Assembly (NCBI GenBank): GCA_050789255.1
Contig: JBOZRQ010000023.1
Span: 1-41,853 of the forward strand
DNA from: JBOZRQ01 sp050789255
GTDB taxonomy: Bacteria > Bacillota > Sulfobacillia > Symbiobacteriales > Symbiobacteriaceae
DNA length: 41,853 nucleotides
Direction of reading: 5' to 3'
A program made the position numbers and the translations under genes. Within the stretch, counting starts at the first letter, position 1, and the number at the start of each line of letters is the position of its first letter. Positions 1 through 8,371 of this stretch are shown piece after piece. The notes under the pieces were generated by a model. That model had not been told where the DNA came from. It did not search any database and saw only the letters and a program-made list of their open reading frames with translations.

Positions 1-35
1 AAGAAAAAAGATGGCTCCTGTTGAGTACAGGAACC
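1..35 (-). terminator. Rho-independent terminator of the Lin0512-family gene
   Basis: On the minus strand a 9-bp stem (35-27 paired with 21-13, one G-U pair) with a 5-nt loop is followed by AT, C and a run of six T (9-4). It lies downstream of the minus-strand gene ending at 118, so it most likely ends that transcript. Confidence 0.8.
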
Positions 36-117
36 ACCTTTTGGCTGGATAGACCAAGGACCCTTTTAGAGTGTCCACGACGAGGGGCTCAGTTCAACCT
101 AGCCGGGGGCCGCTTCC

Positions 118-489
118 TTATTCCTCCGCGACGCCGGCTTCCACGGCGGCGCAGACCATGATGATCTCCTGGGTCTTGTCGCCCTTGTCCGGCAGCAGCA
201 CCCCGCTGTCGGCCAGCAGGCCGCCGGGCACCACCCGGACCTCCACCTGGCCATACGGGAAGACCGACTTGACCTTCTCCAGGTCCAGCGGCGCCGCCCC
301 GGGCAGCTCCGGTACGCCCAGGGTGACCCGGACCCGCATGTAGCTCTTGTCCCCGTTCGGGCACATCATCCGCCAGCCCGGCATGGAGTTGCGTTCGATG
401 GCATTGCGGCAAGCACGGACGGCGGCGACGGTCAGGTCCTGACCGTGCAGGTCGACGCCCATGCCCAGTTCTACGAAGATCACCTTCAA
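118..489 (-). CDS. Lin0512 family protein
   Basis: This is a 123-aa protein of unknown biochemical role. The N-terminus (LKVIFVELGMGVDLHGQD) and the conserved centre (LEKVKSVFPYGQVEVRVVPG, then DKGD) match what I recall of the Lin0512 family of small uncharacterised proteins in Firmicutes and other bacteria, and the length fits. I chose the TTG at 489 because AGGGGA lies about 8 nt upstream and the family starts at this point. Longer in-frame starts would add a basic N-terminus that is not part of the family. The gene is monocistronic, with a strong terminator downstream at 1-35, and is divergent from the M23 peptidase gene. Family assignment is from memory; the function is unknown. Confidence 0.8.
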   Translation of the reverse strand: MKVIFVELGMGVDLHGQDLTVAAVRACRNAIERNSMPGWRMMCPNGDKSYMRVRVTLGVPELPGAAPLDLEKVKSVFPYGQVEVRVVPGGLLADSGVLLPDKGDKTQEIIMVCAAVEAGVAEE

Positions 490-636
490 CGTGGCTCGTC
501 CCCTTTCTGCGGCTAGCTTACCCCGCCGTGGCATCCGCCGCAACAGAGTTTTGTGCCGACTCAGCAGGACCGAAATATGCAACCATAGAAACAATTACAA
601 TGGCAAGATATTCAATGAGGACGAGGGGGAGCCGCC

Positions 637-1809
637 GTGACCGGACACCCGAAGCATCGATGGAGAAGGGCGCTGGCGCTCGGCGCCCTGACCGCGTGCC
701 TGATGGCTTCGGCTGCACCCTCTGCCCGGGCCGACGATCCCCGGGCGGAGCTCGAAAAGGCCCAGAACAAGCTGGAGTACATCCAAAAGCAGAAGGAAAC
801 GATCAAGAACGCCCTGGCGCAGGCCTACTGGAAGAAGGAGGAGGCCAAGCTCCTCCTCAAGGATGTGGAGGCCGAGCTTGCTACCGTCAACGGGCAGCTC
901 GCCGTCGTCACTAACCAGCTCTCCTTCGCCGAGACGAGCCTGAAGAAGATCGAGGCCGACCTGGCGGTCACAACGAAGAAGGTGGCGGCCCAAAAGGAGA
1001 CCCTCGCTCGCCGGGTACGTGCCATCAACGAGGAGGGCCGGGTCAACTACCTGGCCGTGCTCTTCGGAGCCAACAGCTTCTCGGACTTTGTCGGCCGCTT
1101 CGAGATGCTGAAGATGGTGGTCCAGCAGGACTCCCGGCTCTTCGCCGCCTTCCGGGACACCCAGCGCCAGCAGGAGGAGCAGCAGAAGGAAGCGACCACC
1201 CGCCGGGACGAGTTGGCCGCGCTGAAGAACCAGACCGAGGCGTACCGCAACCGGGTGACCGATAAACGGACCGAACGCCAGCGGATTCTGGCGGAGATCG
1301 ATCTGCAGCAGAAGGAGCTCGTCGCCCAGGTGGAGGCGTTCGAACGGGAAGAGGCGGCCATGCAAGATGAGATCGCCGCCATCCAGCGGCGCATGGGCCG
1401 GAAGGCGGGGCGCTTTGACCCGATCCTCCCCCTGGCGCGGGTCGACGAGATCTCCGACTGGTTCGGTCCTCGCATCGACCCGATCGCTGGCGACTGGCGC
1501 AACCACACCGGGGTTGATTTTGCAGTGAGTGAGGGCACGCCCATCTACGCCATCGAGGACGGCGTGGTGATCATCGCCCGTTGGCACGATGGTTACGGCA
1601 ACATGGTGGTGATCGACCATGGCGGCGGCATTGCGAGCCTGTACGCACACTCCTCAAAGGTGCTGGTCGAGGTCAATCAGCAGGTCAAACGTGGCGATAA
1701 GATCGCCCTGGTAGGCACCACCGGTCGGTCCACCGGTCCCCACCTGCACCTGGAGATCCAGGTGGATGGCGCCGCTCAGGACCCGCTGAAGTGGATTCCC
1801 CAACCGTGA
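637..1809 (+). CDS. Secreted M23 family metallopeptidase with coiled coil (EnvC/NlpD-like)
   Basis: This 390-aa exported murein hydrolase or hydrolase activator starts at GTG 637, preceded by GAGGGGGA. A basic N-terminus and hydrophobic stretch (about residues 9-31, ending in SARA) form a Sec signal peptide. Residues about 35-250 are a long Glu/Lys/Gln-rich coiled coil, and the C-terminal 120 residues are a LytM/M23 domain. The zinc-ligand motifs are visible: HTGVD (HxxxD) and HLHLE (HxH), with LYAHSS between them. Such proteins cleave peptide cross-links in the wall or activate amidases during cell separation. The intact ligands favour an active endopeptidase. The gene converges on the unknown gene ending at 1813, leaving only a 3-bp gap and no visible terminator. 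Confidence 0.9.
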   Translation: MTGHPKHRWRRALALGALTACLMASAAPSARADDPRAELEKAQNKLEYIQKQKETIKNALAQAYWKKEEAKLLLKDVEAELATVNGQLAVVTNQLSFAETSLKKIEADLAVTTKKVAAQKETLARRVRAINEEGRVNYLAVLFGANSFSDFVGRFEMLKMVVQQDSRLFAAFRDTQRQQEEQQKEATTRRDELAALKNQTEAYRNRVTDKRTERQRILAEIDLQQKELVAQVEAFEREEAAMQDEIAAIQRRMGRKAGRFDPILPLARVDEISDWFGPRIDPIAGDWRNHTGVDFAVSEGTPIYAIEDGVVIIARWHDGYGNMVVIDHGGGIASLYAHSSKVLVEVNQQVKRGDKIALVGTTGRSTGPHLHLEIQVDGAAQDPLKWIPQP

Positions 1810-1812
1810 CCC

Positions 1813-3954
1813 TCAACTTATCAGCGGCGGGTCGATCTCACTGAGCCCAAGGGAGAGATTGCGGAGGCGCAGCAACGGCTCGGGCTGGAGGGGCAGGTCG
1901 GAGAAGACCGTCAGATCGAATGTCAGCGCGCCGCCGTCGGGCTGGGGGCGGGTCTGCACGAACCAGTGTGCGATCATGCCCGCCAGGGCGCCCGCAAAGT
2001 CGCCCGCCTGGCTTGCAGTGACCTGCGTTGGTGGCAGACGCAGCACAGGTGCGCTGACCGAACCCATGCCGTGGGCGATCTGGTAGGAGTAGGCGCACTG
2101 TAAGCAAATGGTCAGCGCCGTCTGGGGAGCCTGCACGAAGAGCAGCCTGAGCAGCGCCTCCAGGTGCTCTCCCAGCGGGCGGATGGTCGGGGCGCCGAGC
2201 GCAGCGATATGTACAGGCAGAGCCGAGTCGATGCACGGGCAGAGCGGGGCAGGAAACGTGGCCTCGTCCGTGCGGTAGATGAAGGGCTCTGCCGTTTCCG
2301 TTGCGGGGTCCGGCAGCAGGGACTGGTTGCGCACAGTCCAGGCGGAGACCCGGGCGCCCTGCCAGGCCAGGATGTTCAGACCGGGAAGCACCACCGACCG
2401 CTCCGTGATGGAGCCGTCAGGAATCACGAAGGGCCGACCCACCCCGGCGGGCGGCTCGCCGACCACGCTGACCCGCAGCGCCGGCTCCTCGATGAAGAAC
2501 TCATAGCTGCCCTCGGCCCTGGCAGGCGGCGCCCCAACAGGTTCGCTGCTGATATGACGCTCCAGGGCGCCGGCGACCCTCCCGGCCAGTGCGATGTAGG
2601 CGACCAGGTCCTGCTCCACCGCCGGCCCCGCGGCGATGAACTCGACGAGGGCGTCGAACAGGTCCGGCTTTGTGGGTGCCAACACCTGCGGCTCGCCGTC
2701 CTTGCCGCCAAACTGCACCGAGAAGTAGGTCCGGTCCTGGGGGCTGTGGTAACCCGTGCTGTACACAAAGCCGTAGTCCCACCGGCATAGCTCAGTGAGG
2801 TCGGCGCCCTCGGCGGCGGCCGAGGGCGTGCCGCTGTGACTGAGCAAGGCAGGCGGTGTTGGACAGGACCGCAGCACCAGCGGCACCTGGAAGGTACCAA
2901 GGCTGGCCGGGTCCGGCGGAACCACGAAGGCGAACTGGTCGATGTGGGTTGGCTGGTAGCTCAAGTTCATCTCCAGGTGCGCTTCGCACCGCTCGGTGCT
3001 AAGGGAGAAGGTGAGGAACTGGGGCCGATCGTCGGTCGTGGTGGCGAGGCTCACGGTGGGGGCGGACAGGCCCACATCGGTACCGGTAAGAGTGCCATAC
3101 AGGCGAGGCGGGGGGTCGGAAATCTCCGCCCGCACCGCGACCTGGAACTGAACGATGGCGCTCGCTGAGTAGGCGGCGCCCAGTTGCAGCAGCATTCCCC
3201 GCTCCAACTCGTCCCGGGCCGCCGCAAGCTCGCCGGGCGAAGAGGTTACGCCCTGGAGCACAGGTATCACCAGCTGCTTGAAAGCCGCCGCAACCCGCCG
3301 CTTGATCGCCAGCAGCTGCGTCAAATGGGCGCCGCCGGTTGTCAGCACACGGTCCATGCTGTCGAGGAACCGCCGGCACAAGGCGTCCATGTCGGTGCGT
3401 GTGGAGATAGGACGGGGGGCGTAGACCTTGGGGGCGCCCGGGTTCAGAATGCGATAGGAGATCGACTCATCGCCGCTGAGCCCGGTGCGCACGGCCCAGA
3501 TCGTCTGGTCCGCCCGCTGCGCCACCTTAACCTGATAGCGACCGGACGCCGTCAGGGCAGCCTCCAGGTCCAGGGCGAACTCCCTGAGCCTGCCCTGGTT
3601 GGGTGCCAGAGGGGTCACCGACCGTGCGTCTGGCCCGCTCATGACCAAGGCAGCGGTGATCTCGAAGAGTTGGGCTGGGTTGACCTGGTCCAGGGGAACC
3701 GGGACCGAGGCCTCCCACGCCAGCTGGGTGGGCGCCTCCAGCCAGGCTCTGAGGCCATCGACTGCAGACTCGGGCAGCGGCAGGGACGGAGCCGTCACCA
3801 GGCTGGTCTCGACAGCGAAGGAGTCCGCCTCAGCGGGCGGGGGACTGAGGCGAGCAGGATCCCAGCGAAGCTCCAAGGCCAGAGATGGCTGCCCCTGGTC
3901 GTTCAGGCAGACCCGGTACTCGCCGGAGACGGCCGGCCAGTTGCTCTCGTTCAT
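1813..3954 (-). CDS. Large protein of unknown function (713 aa)
   Basis: I do not recognise a named family. The start at 3954 is well supported by GAGGAGGGG upstream. There is no signal peptide or membrane segment. The first ~170 residues and the C-terminal ~350 are rich in beta-prone, Pro-containing segments. A predicted helical stretch at about residues 185-240 (around RRFLDSMDRVL and LLAIKRRVAAAFKQLV) sits between them. Scattered cysteines (such as CPCIDS and ICLQCAY in the last third) show no clear metal-binding spacing. In size, composition and style it resembles the giant proteins encoded at 18.5-26.6 kb, and I suspect it belongs with that system, but this is inference only. It is divergent from the N-acetyltransferase gene. 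Confidence 0.75.
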   Translation of the reverse strand: MNESNWPAVSGEYRVCLNDQGQPSLALELRWDPARLSPPPAEADSFAVETSLVTAPSLPLPESAVDGLRAWLEAPTQLAWEASVPVPLDQVNPAQLFEITAALVMSGPDARSVTPLAPNQGRLREFALDLEAALTASGRYQVKVAQRADQTIWAVRTGLSGDESISYRILNPGAPKVYAPRPISTRTDMDALCRRFLDSMDRVLTTGGAHLTQLLAIKRRVAAAFKQLVIPVLQGVTSSPGELAAARDELERGMLLQLGAAYSASAIVQFQVAVRAEISDPPPRLYGTLTGTDVGLSAPTVSLATTTDDRPQFLTFSLSTERCEAHLEMNLSYQPTHIDQFAFVVPPDPASLGTFQVPLVLRSCPTPPALLSHSGTPSAAAEGADLTELCRWDYGFVYSTGYHSPQDRTYFSVQFGGKDGEPQVLAPTKPDLFDALVEFIAAGPAVEQDLVAYIALAGRVAGALERHISSEPVGAPPARAEGSYEFFIEEPALRVSVVGEPPAGVGRPFVIPDGSITERSVVLPGLNILAWQGARVSAWTVRNQSLLPDPATETAEPFIYRTDEATFPAPLCPCIDSALPVHIAALGAPTIRPLGEHLEALLRLLFVQAPQTALTICLQCAYSYQIAHGMGSVSAPVLRLPPTQVTASQAGDFAGALAGMIAHWFVQTRPQPDGGALTFDLTVFSDLPLQPEPLLRLRNLSLGLSEIDPPLIS

Positions 3955-3978
3955 GACTGCCCCTCCTCTTCCATCTCA

Positions 3979-3998
3979 CGCGTGCAGGATTCCACGCG
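3979..3998. promoter_or_regulatory. Perfect dyad in divergent promoter region
   Basis: CGCGTG at 3979-3984 and CACGCG at 3993-3998 form a perfect 6-bp inverted repeat around an 8-nt spacer, in the 100-bp region between the divergent 713-aa gene and the N-acetyltransferase gene. It could be an operator; no regulator is identified. Confidence 0.35.
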
Positions 3999-4018
3999 GC
4001 CACGACGTATTTGTTATA

Positions 4019-4030
4019 GAACAAACGTTC
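4019..4030. promoter_or_regulatory. LexA (DinR)-box-like dyad
   Basis: GAAC-AAAC-GTTC fits the Gram-positive LexA core GAAC-N4-GTTC. It overlaps a second inverted repeat, TTTGTT-atag-AACAAA (4010-4025), 25 bp before the N-acetyltransferase start. About one chance GAACN4GTTC match is expected in a window this size, so only the placement supports it. Confidence 0.3.
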
Positions 4031-4054
4031 GACTTCGGAGGGGATTTCGCACAC

Positions 4055-4891
4055 ATGTCTACGTTGCCCCCCTGGGCCAGCCTCTACCTCGACCTGCTCG
4101 GTCTACAGCCGGAACCGCCCTCAACCAGCTTCCTGCGCCGGTTGCTCCACGCCCATTTGCACCGCATCCCCTTCGAGAACATCTCCAAGCTGCACTACTA
4201 CCGCCGCCTGCCGGAGCTCGGCTGGAAGGTTCCGCCGCCCGAGGCCTGGGTGGAGAACGTACGGACCCGCAACTTCGGCGGCACCTGCTTTACCATCAAC
4301 TCGACGCTGCATCGGGTCTTGACGCTGCTGGGCTACGAGGCCAGGCTTTTGCGGGTCTCAGGGGGCGGGCACATGTCGGTGGGCGTCAAGCTGGACGGCA
4401 AGCTGTACCTGGTCGATCCGGGGCTCGGCGCCCCCGTCTTTGAGCCGATCGACCTCTCCGCCCCGGCCGCCGTGGAGCACTTTGGCCGTGGCATCCGGGT
4501 CTACCCGATGGACGGAGAGCCCGGTGCCTACCACCTCGATCACTACCTGGAAGGCGAGCGGAAGCTGGCCTGGACCTTCTCCGCCATGCCGGAGCCCTTT
4601 GACCAGTTCGCCCCCAACCTTGACTACTCGTACAGCCCCACCGGCTACTTCATGGTCTTCATGAGCTGCTCGCTGTACCAGCAGGAACCCCGGCGCAGCC
4701 TGGCCCTGCGCAACAGCCTGTTCACCGTTCGCCACCCGGATGGCAGCAAGACCATCACAGAGCTCAAGTCGGTTGACGAGATGGAAGAGGTCCTTACAGC
4801 GGAGTTCCGGCTGCCAGGGCTGCCCGTGCGGGAAGCGGTCGAAACGCTGACTTCCCTCGGGGTCGACGTGTTCGCACCATCGCTGCGCTAG
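4055..4891 (+). CDS. Arylamine N-acetyltransferase family protein
   Basis: This is a 278-aa cytosolic enzyme expected to move acetyl groups from acetyl-CoA to aryl- or heterocyclic amines by a cysteine ping-pong mechanism. Family marks are IPFENIS (residues 38-44), the nucleophile in RNFGGTC (Cys78), His106 in GGGHMSV and Asp121 in YLVDPGLG, so the Cys-His-Asp triad is complete. The His-Asp spacing is as usual; the Cys-His spacing is about ten residues shorter than in well-studied members, implying a trimmed loop. The ATG at 4055 has GGAGGGG about 11 nt upstream. The stop overlaps the convergent methyltransferase stop through a shared CTAG. A LexA-like dyad lies in the promoter region. The substrate is unknown. 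Confidence 0.88.
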   Translation: MSTLPPWASLYLDLLGLQPEPPSTSFLRRLLHAHLHRIPFENISKLHYYRRLPELGWKVPPPEAWVENVRTRNFGGTCFTINSTLHRVLTLLGYEARLLRVSGGGHMSVGVKLDGKLYLVDPGLGAPVFEPIDLSAPAAVEHFGRGIRVYPMDGEPGAYHLDHYLEGERKLAWTFSAMPEPFDQFAPNLDYSYSPTGYFMVFMSCSLYQQEPRRSLALRNSLFTVRHPDGSKTITELKSVDEMEEVLTAEFRLPGLPVREAVETLTSLGVDVFAPSLR

Positions 4892-5673
4892 CGCCGGCGC
4901 GCCACCGCGAAGAGATGGACCGCGGCGCCGTGCACGCTGGGATCCTTGGCGAGCCGGTAGTTGATATCGACCCAGGCCTCCCACTGGGCGCCCTGCAGCT
5001 GCATGGCCGCAGCCTCGGCCCGGAACTGGAGGCCCTCGCTGGCGATCATCTCGATGTAGGTAAAGCCGTTGGCCTCCAGCATGGGCTGGACCTCACCCGG
5101 GTGGGTGGCGTAGGCCAGGAACTGGCTGTCCCCCCGGTCCCGAATGCCGGTGGTCAGCTCCTGCTCCACCACACCCACATGGCCGGCCACCCATTCGGGC
5201 TCCTGCGCAGCCACACAGGCGTAGCGCCCGATGAAGGCAACGGCCAGTACGCCGCCCGGCTTCAGCACCCGGTGCGCCTCCTGCAGAGCTCGCCCCCGGT
5301 CGGCCTGGGTGAGCAGATGGTACATAGGCCCCATCAGCAGAACTGCGTCGAAGGCCCCGTCGGGGAGGGCGCCCAGGTCCAGGGCGTTCCCGTGGATGGT
5401 CCCATGCAGGGTGACCCCGGTTTCCGCAGCCTTCGCCCGTGCAAAGGCGAGGCAGTTCTGGGACAGGTCGAACAGGGTCACTCGGTATCCCTCGCGAGCC
5501 AGGGCGATGGAGTACCGCCCCGGGCCGCCGCCCACGTCGAGCACGTTGGCCGGAGGCGACGGCAGATATTCGTGGAGAAACCGCATGTTGAGTGCAAACT
5601 CGGTGGGGTGGCGATCCAACCGATTCCATTCCCGGGCCGCTTCTTCGTCGTAGTACGTCTGAATTTGCTGCAT
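4888..5673 (-). CDS. Class I SAM-dependent methyltransferase
   Basis: This 261-aa protein has a Rossmann methyltransferase fold. Motif I is VLDVGGGPGRYS (about residues 43-54), followed by an acidic residue after beta-2 (VTLFDLS) and the later motifs DAVLLMGPMYHL and EAHRVLKPGGVL. The arrangement is typical of small-molecule methyltransferases of the Methyltransf_11/25 type. The N-terminus (TYYDEEAAREWNRLDRHPTEF) precedes the cofactor domain and may close over the substrate. A purine-rich GAGAGG sits upstream of the ATG at 5673. The gene is convergent with the N-acetyltransferase gene and overlaps it by 4 bp. The substrate cannot be read from the sequence. Confidence 0.88.
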   Translation of the reverse strand: MQQIQTYYDEEAAREWNRLDRHPTEFALNMRFLHEYLPSPPANVLDVGGGPGRYSIALAREGYRVTLFDLSQNCLAFARAKAAETGVTLHGTIHGNALDLGALPDGAFDAVLLMGPMYHLLTQADRGRALQEAHRVLKPGGVLAVAFIGRYACVAAQEPEWVAGHVGVVEQELTTGIRDRGDSQFLAYATHPGEVQPMLEANGFTYIEMIASEGLQFRAEAAAMQLQGAQWEAWVDINYRLAKDPSVHGAAVHLFAVARRR

Positions 5674-5720
5674 TGATGTTGCACCTCTCTCATCTCAATC
5701 TTTCCACTTGGAAATAAGAA

Positions 5721-5744
5721 CACCTCCCCAAGCACGGGGAGGTG
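5721..5744 (-). terminator. Terminator of the small acidic protein gene
   Basis: A perfect 9-bp stem (5721-5729 with 5736-5744) has a 6-nt loop. On the minus strand it begins 9 nt after the stop codon of the gene ending at 5753 and is followed by a T-rich stretch (GTTCTTATTT). Confidence 0.75.
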
Positions 5745-5752
5745 CCAGTATT

Positions 5753-6142
5753 TCAGTCGTCGTCCTCATCGCCCGACTCGCCTTCGGTATCTGTCAGCTC
5801 AACGCCGCCGACGATCAGCAGGGCCTCGGTGATCTCCTCGATCTCGTTGACCAGTGCGCCGACCAGGGCCTCTTCGGCGTCGGTCAGATCCCGGCCCAGG
5901 GTGGCAAACAGGGCGGCCTCCACAGACTCCTCGAACCGATCGAAGCAGTCGGCGGAGCCCTCTTTGAGGACGCAGCCGATCAGGTCTTCGTAGCTGCTCT
6001 TGATGCCGTCCCCACCCACCTTCCGCAGGCTGCGCAGGGTGTTGTTCAGCCGCTCCACCGCCTCCGGCAGCAGACGTCCCTCGACCTCGGTCTGCGTGGT
6101 GAGTTTGCCTATGAACCGCTCCAGCTTGCCAGGCAAGGCCAT
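5753..6142 (-). CDS. Small hypothetical protein with acidic tail
   Basis: This is a 129-aa protein of unknown function. The ATG at 6142 is supported by GGGAGGG 7-8 nt upstream; the longer in-frame reading lacks such a site. It looks mostly helical: a basic-amphipathic N-terminus (MALPGKLERFIGKL), a central segment with two cysteines (LIGCVLKEGSADCFDRFEE), a hydrophobic helix near residues 95-115, and a very acidic tail (GESGDEDDD). There is no signal peptide. A clean terminator follows at 5721-5744, so it is monocistronic. It is divergent from the membrane protease gene across 137 bp. Confidence 0.75.
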   Translation of the reverse strand: MALPGKLERFIGKLTTQTEVEGRLLPEAVERLNNTLRSLRKVGGDGIKSSYEDLIGCVLKEGSADCFDRFEESVEAALFATLGRDLTDAEEALVGALVNEIEEITEALLIVGGVELTDTEGESGDEDDD

Positions 6143-6279
6143 GGGTAATCCCTCCCGTACCAGTGTACGTGGGATCGTCCCGGTTTGGCCCTGACTGTGC
6201 GGGCATGCTATCGCTTGACCAGGCGCCTGCAGGAACACCCTGTGGATTGGGCGAAAGTGGCGGTAAGGAGGGGTTGGTC

Positions 6280-7155
6280 GTGTTTCATATGATGAGGCCA
6301 TGGTTCCCCATGGTGCGGGTGCTCATGGCGCTGCTGCCCTGGCTGCTGCTGGCCCTGGCCGTGATGGTGCTGTGGAGGCTTCCCGGCCTGCGGCGCTCCC
6401 GCATGCGCAGGGGCCTGATTCGCCGGCTGGAGGAGAAGCGCGGCTCCCGGGTGATCGCCATGATCCACCGGGGCGGCGGCCCTCTGCGCTTTTTGGCCGG
6501 GGGCGGGTCCATTGGGCTGGATGAGGCCGAATCGATGCTGAAGATTATCCGCCAGACCCCGCCGGACAAGCCGATTGACCTGGTGGTACATACCCCGGGC
6601 GGCATGATTCTGGCCACCACGCAGATCACCATGGCCCTGAAGAACCACCCGGCCCCGGTGCGGGTGATTGTGCCGCACTGGGCCATGTCCGGCGGGACGC
6701 TGCTGTCGGTGGCCGCCGATGAGATTATGATGGACAAGAATGCCGTGCTGGGGCCAATCGATCCGCAGCTGCCCCGCTTTCCGGGCATGGTGGCGGCGCC
6801 CTCCGCCCTGCGGGTGGCCCGGGAGAAGAGCAAGGACGAGATCGACGACGCCACCTGGATGCTGATCGACCAGGCGGAGAAGCACATCAAGCAACTCGAG
6901 GATCACATTGCCTTCCTGCTGGAGGGGCGCATGGGGCCTGAGAAGGCCCGGGAGCTGGGCCGCACCCTGACCGAGGGCCGCTGGACCCACGACTTCCCGC
7001 TGACGGCGGGCGCCCTCCGGGACCTGGGCTTTACGGTAAGCACCGATGTGCCCGACGAGGCCTACCGCCTGCTGGAGGCGTTCCCCAGCGGTGCGAAGTT
7101 CCGCTCCGTGCAGTGGCTTCCCGGCAAGAAGAAGAAGGCGGCGGCGGAGGAGTAG
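6280..7155 (+). CDS. Membrane-anchored ClpP/SppA-class serine protease (SDH_sah-like)
   Basis: This 291-aa protein starts at GTG 6280, 8-9 nt after AAGGAGG. One N-terminal membrane helix (about residues 10-32) is followed by a basic stretch and a ClpP-fold domain. Visible motifs are IDLVVHTPGG (oxyanion/strand region) and AMSGGTLLSVAADEI, whose serine is the probable nucleophile, followed by VLGPIDPQL as in the serine dehydrogenase proteinase (PF01972-type) family. A helical segment (about residues 190-240) follows, and the protein ends in a lysine-rich tail. The family is thought to degrade membrane or misfolded proteins, related to SppA. Its stop lies 1 bp from the stop of the convergent PH-domain gene. 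Confidence 0.88.
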   Translation: MFHMMRPWFPMVRVLMALLPWLLLALAVMVLWRLPGLRRSRMRRGLIRRLEEKRGSRVIAMIHRGGGPLRFLAGGGSIGLDEAESMLKIIRQTPPDKPIDLVVHTPGGMILATTQITMALKNHPAPVRVIVPHWAMSGGTLLSVAADEIMMDKNAVLGPIDPQLPRFPGMVAAPSALRVAREKSKDEIDDATWMLIDQAEKHIKQLEDHIAFLLEGRMGPEKARELGRTLTEGRWTHDFPLTAGALRDLGFTVSTDVPDEAYRLLEAFPSGAKFRSVQWLPGKKKKAAAEE

Positions 7156-7156
7156 C

Positions 7157-7594
7157 TCACTCGTTCCAGGCCATGTTGGCCACGTCAATCTCCGTGATGT
7201 GCTTGCGGTTGCGGCGGACCTCCACGTAGGTGCGAATGAGCTCCCGGCAGGTCTCGGCGCCGGGGATGGCCGTGAGCACGAAGCGCGGCGTGGATGGATC
7301 GGACGAGGTGACCTCCACGCAGCCGAAGCCGAACAGGCGCATGAGCAGGGGCTCCACCAGGGCGGTGTCCTTGACCCGGTAAAGCTCCAGCTCCTCGACC
7401 CGGCGGGTGAAGACCCCGTAGGTGACCCGCAGGCGCTCGGTGGTGAGCTCGTAGTGGGTGCAGCGGACCTCCAGCCACTTCCACAGGGCGTAGAAGAGCG
7501 GTACCACCAGCACCCCGGTGATCAGGCAGATGACGAAGGTGGCTGCGTTCGCCACCTGGGAGGGCGACCCTTCCCACACCAGTTTCTCCTTCAA
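7157..7594 (-). CDS. Membrane protein with bacterial PH domain (YdbS/bPH2-like)
   Basis: This 145-aa protein starts at TTG 7594 with GGGGAGG 8 nt upstream. A hydrophobic segment (about residues 15-40) is followed by a bPH_2 domain recognisable from YELTTERLRVTYGVFTRR, then VEELELYRVKDTALVEPL and a strand carrying SSDPSTPRFVL. The family consists of membrane-attached proteins of unknown biochemical function, linked in other bacteria to resistance to lantibiotics and similar stress. The C-terminus is a basic helix (RTYVEVRRNRKH). It is convergent with the protease gene. Functional coupling to that gene is unproven. Confidence 0.85.
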   Translation of the reverse strand: MKEKLVWEGSPSQVANAATFVICLITGVLVVPLFYALWKWLEVRCTHYELTTERLRVTYGVFTRRVEELELYRVKDTALVEPLLMRLFGFGCVEVTSSDPSTPRFVLTAIPGAETCRELIRTYVEVRRNRKHITEIDVANMAWNE

Positions 7595-7715
7595 GACCCC
7601 ATTCCTCCCCTTCTGTCTTCCTACCTATGCGCTTTCTCTGGAAGGTTATTCCTTTACGCTGGGACCACCTTCCGTCTGCCGAAGGAACTTGGTGACGCAC
7701 AGGAGGTGCGATGAG

Positions 7716-8348
7716 ATGGACCTGGGACCCCTCTCTTCCCAGAAGGGCGAGCGGTCTGAAGAGGCGAACCGGCAGGCGGCTGGGCGGTGCCTGGAGCACC
7801 CCTCCCTGCTGGACGAGGTCGTGGTCGGGCTCCAGAGCAAGAATGCAGCGCTGGTGGGCGACTGCGCCGAGGTGCTGACGATGGTGGCCCAGCAGCGGCC
7901 CGAGCTGGTCGCGCCCCTGGCCGGCGCCCTCCCCCCGCTGCTGCGGCACAAGGTCACCCGGGTCCGGTGGGAGGCTGCCCACGCCCTGGCCCTGGTCGCC
8001 TCGCTCAGGCCCGACGTGGTGGAGCCGATCCTGCCGGTGCTGGGTGAGTTGCTGCAGACCGACTCCAGCGTGATTGTCCGGGACTACACGGCCGACATGC
8101 TCGGCGGGTATGCCGGCACCTCCGCAGAGGCCGCCGCCCAGGCCCTGCCCCACCTGGCCGCGGCGCTCACCGCCCAGGGCGGCAAGCAGGCAGGCCGGGC
8201 GCTGAACGGCCTGGCCCGGGCGGTGGATGCGAATCCAGGCCTGCTTCCCGACGTGCACAGGCTGGCGAGCCCGTACCTCACGGCGGACCGCCCGGTGGTG
8301 CGCAAGGCTGCGAAGGCGCTCTTTGTACAGAAAGGCCGCTCGGTCTAG
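7716..8348 (+). CDS. HEAT-repeat protein
   Basis: This 210-aa soluble protein starts at ATG 7716, 7 nt after AGGAGGTG. From about residue 25 to the end it consists of helical-pair repeats of ~38 residues with HEAT-type signatures: RPELVAPLAGALPPLL, VRWEAAHALALVASLRPDVV and VRKAAKALF. Such solenoids bind proteins or, in the AlkD/PBS-lyase groups, other ligands. No EF-hand, zinc or catalytic motif is visible, so a scaffold role is most likely. The stop codon lies within the stem of the following terminator, so the gene is monocistronic. Confidence 0.8.
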   Translation: MDLGPLSSQKGERSEEANRQAAGRCLEHPSLLDEVVVGLQSKNAALVGDCAEVLTMVAQQRPELVAPLAGALPPLLRHKVTRVRWEAAHALALVASLRPDVVEPILPVLGELLQTDSSVIVRDYTADMLGGYAGTSAEAAAQALPHLAAALTAQGGKQAGRALNGLARAVDANPGLLPDVHRLASPYLTADRPVVRKAAKALFVQKGRSV

Positions 8349-8370
8349 TCGACCGGGCGGCCCCTTTTAT
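8334..8370 (+). terminator. Terminator overlapping the HEAT gene stop
   Basis: An 11-bp stem (8334-8344 with 8352-8362, one G-U pair) has a 7-nt loop and is followed by CCTTTTAT. The stem includes the last codons of the HEAT-repeat gene. Confidence 0.75.
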
Positions 8371-8371
8371 G

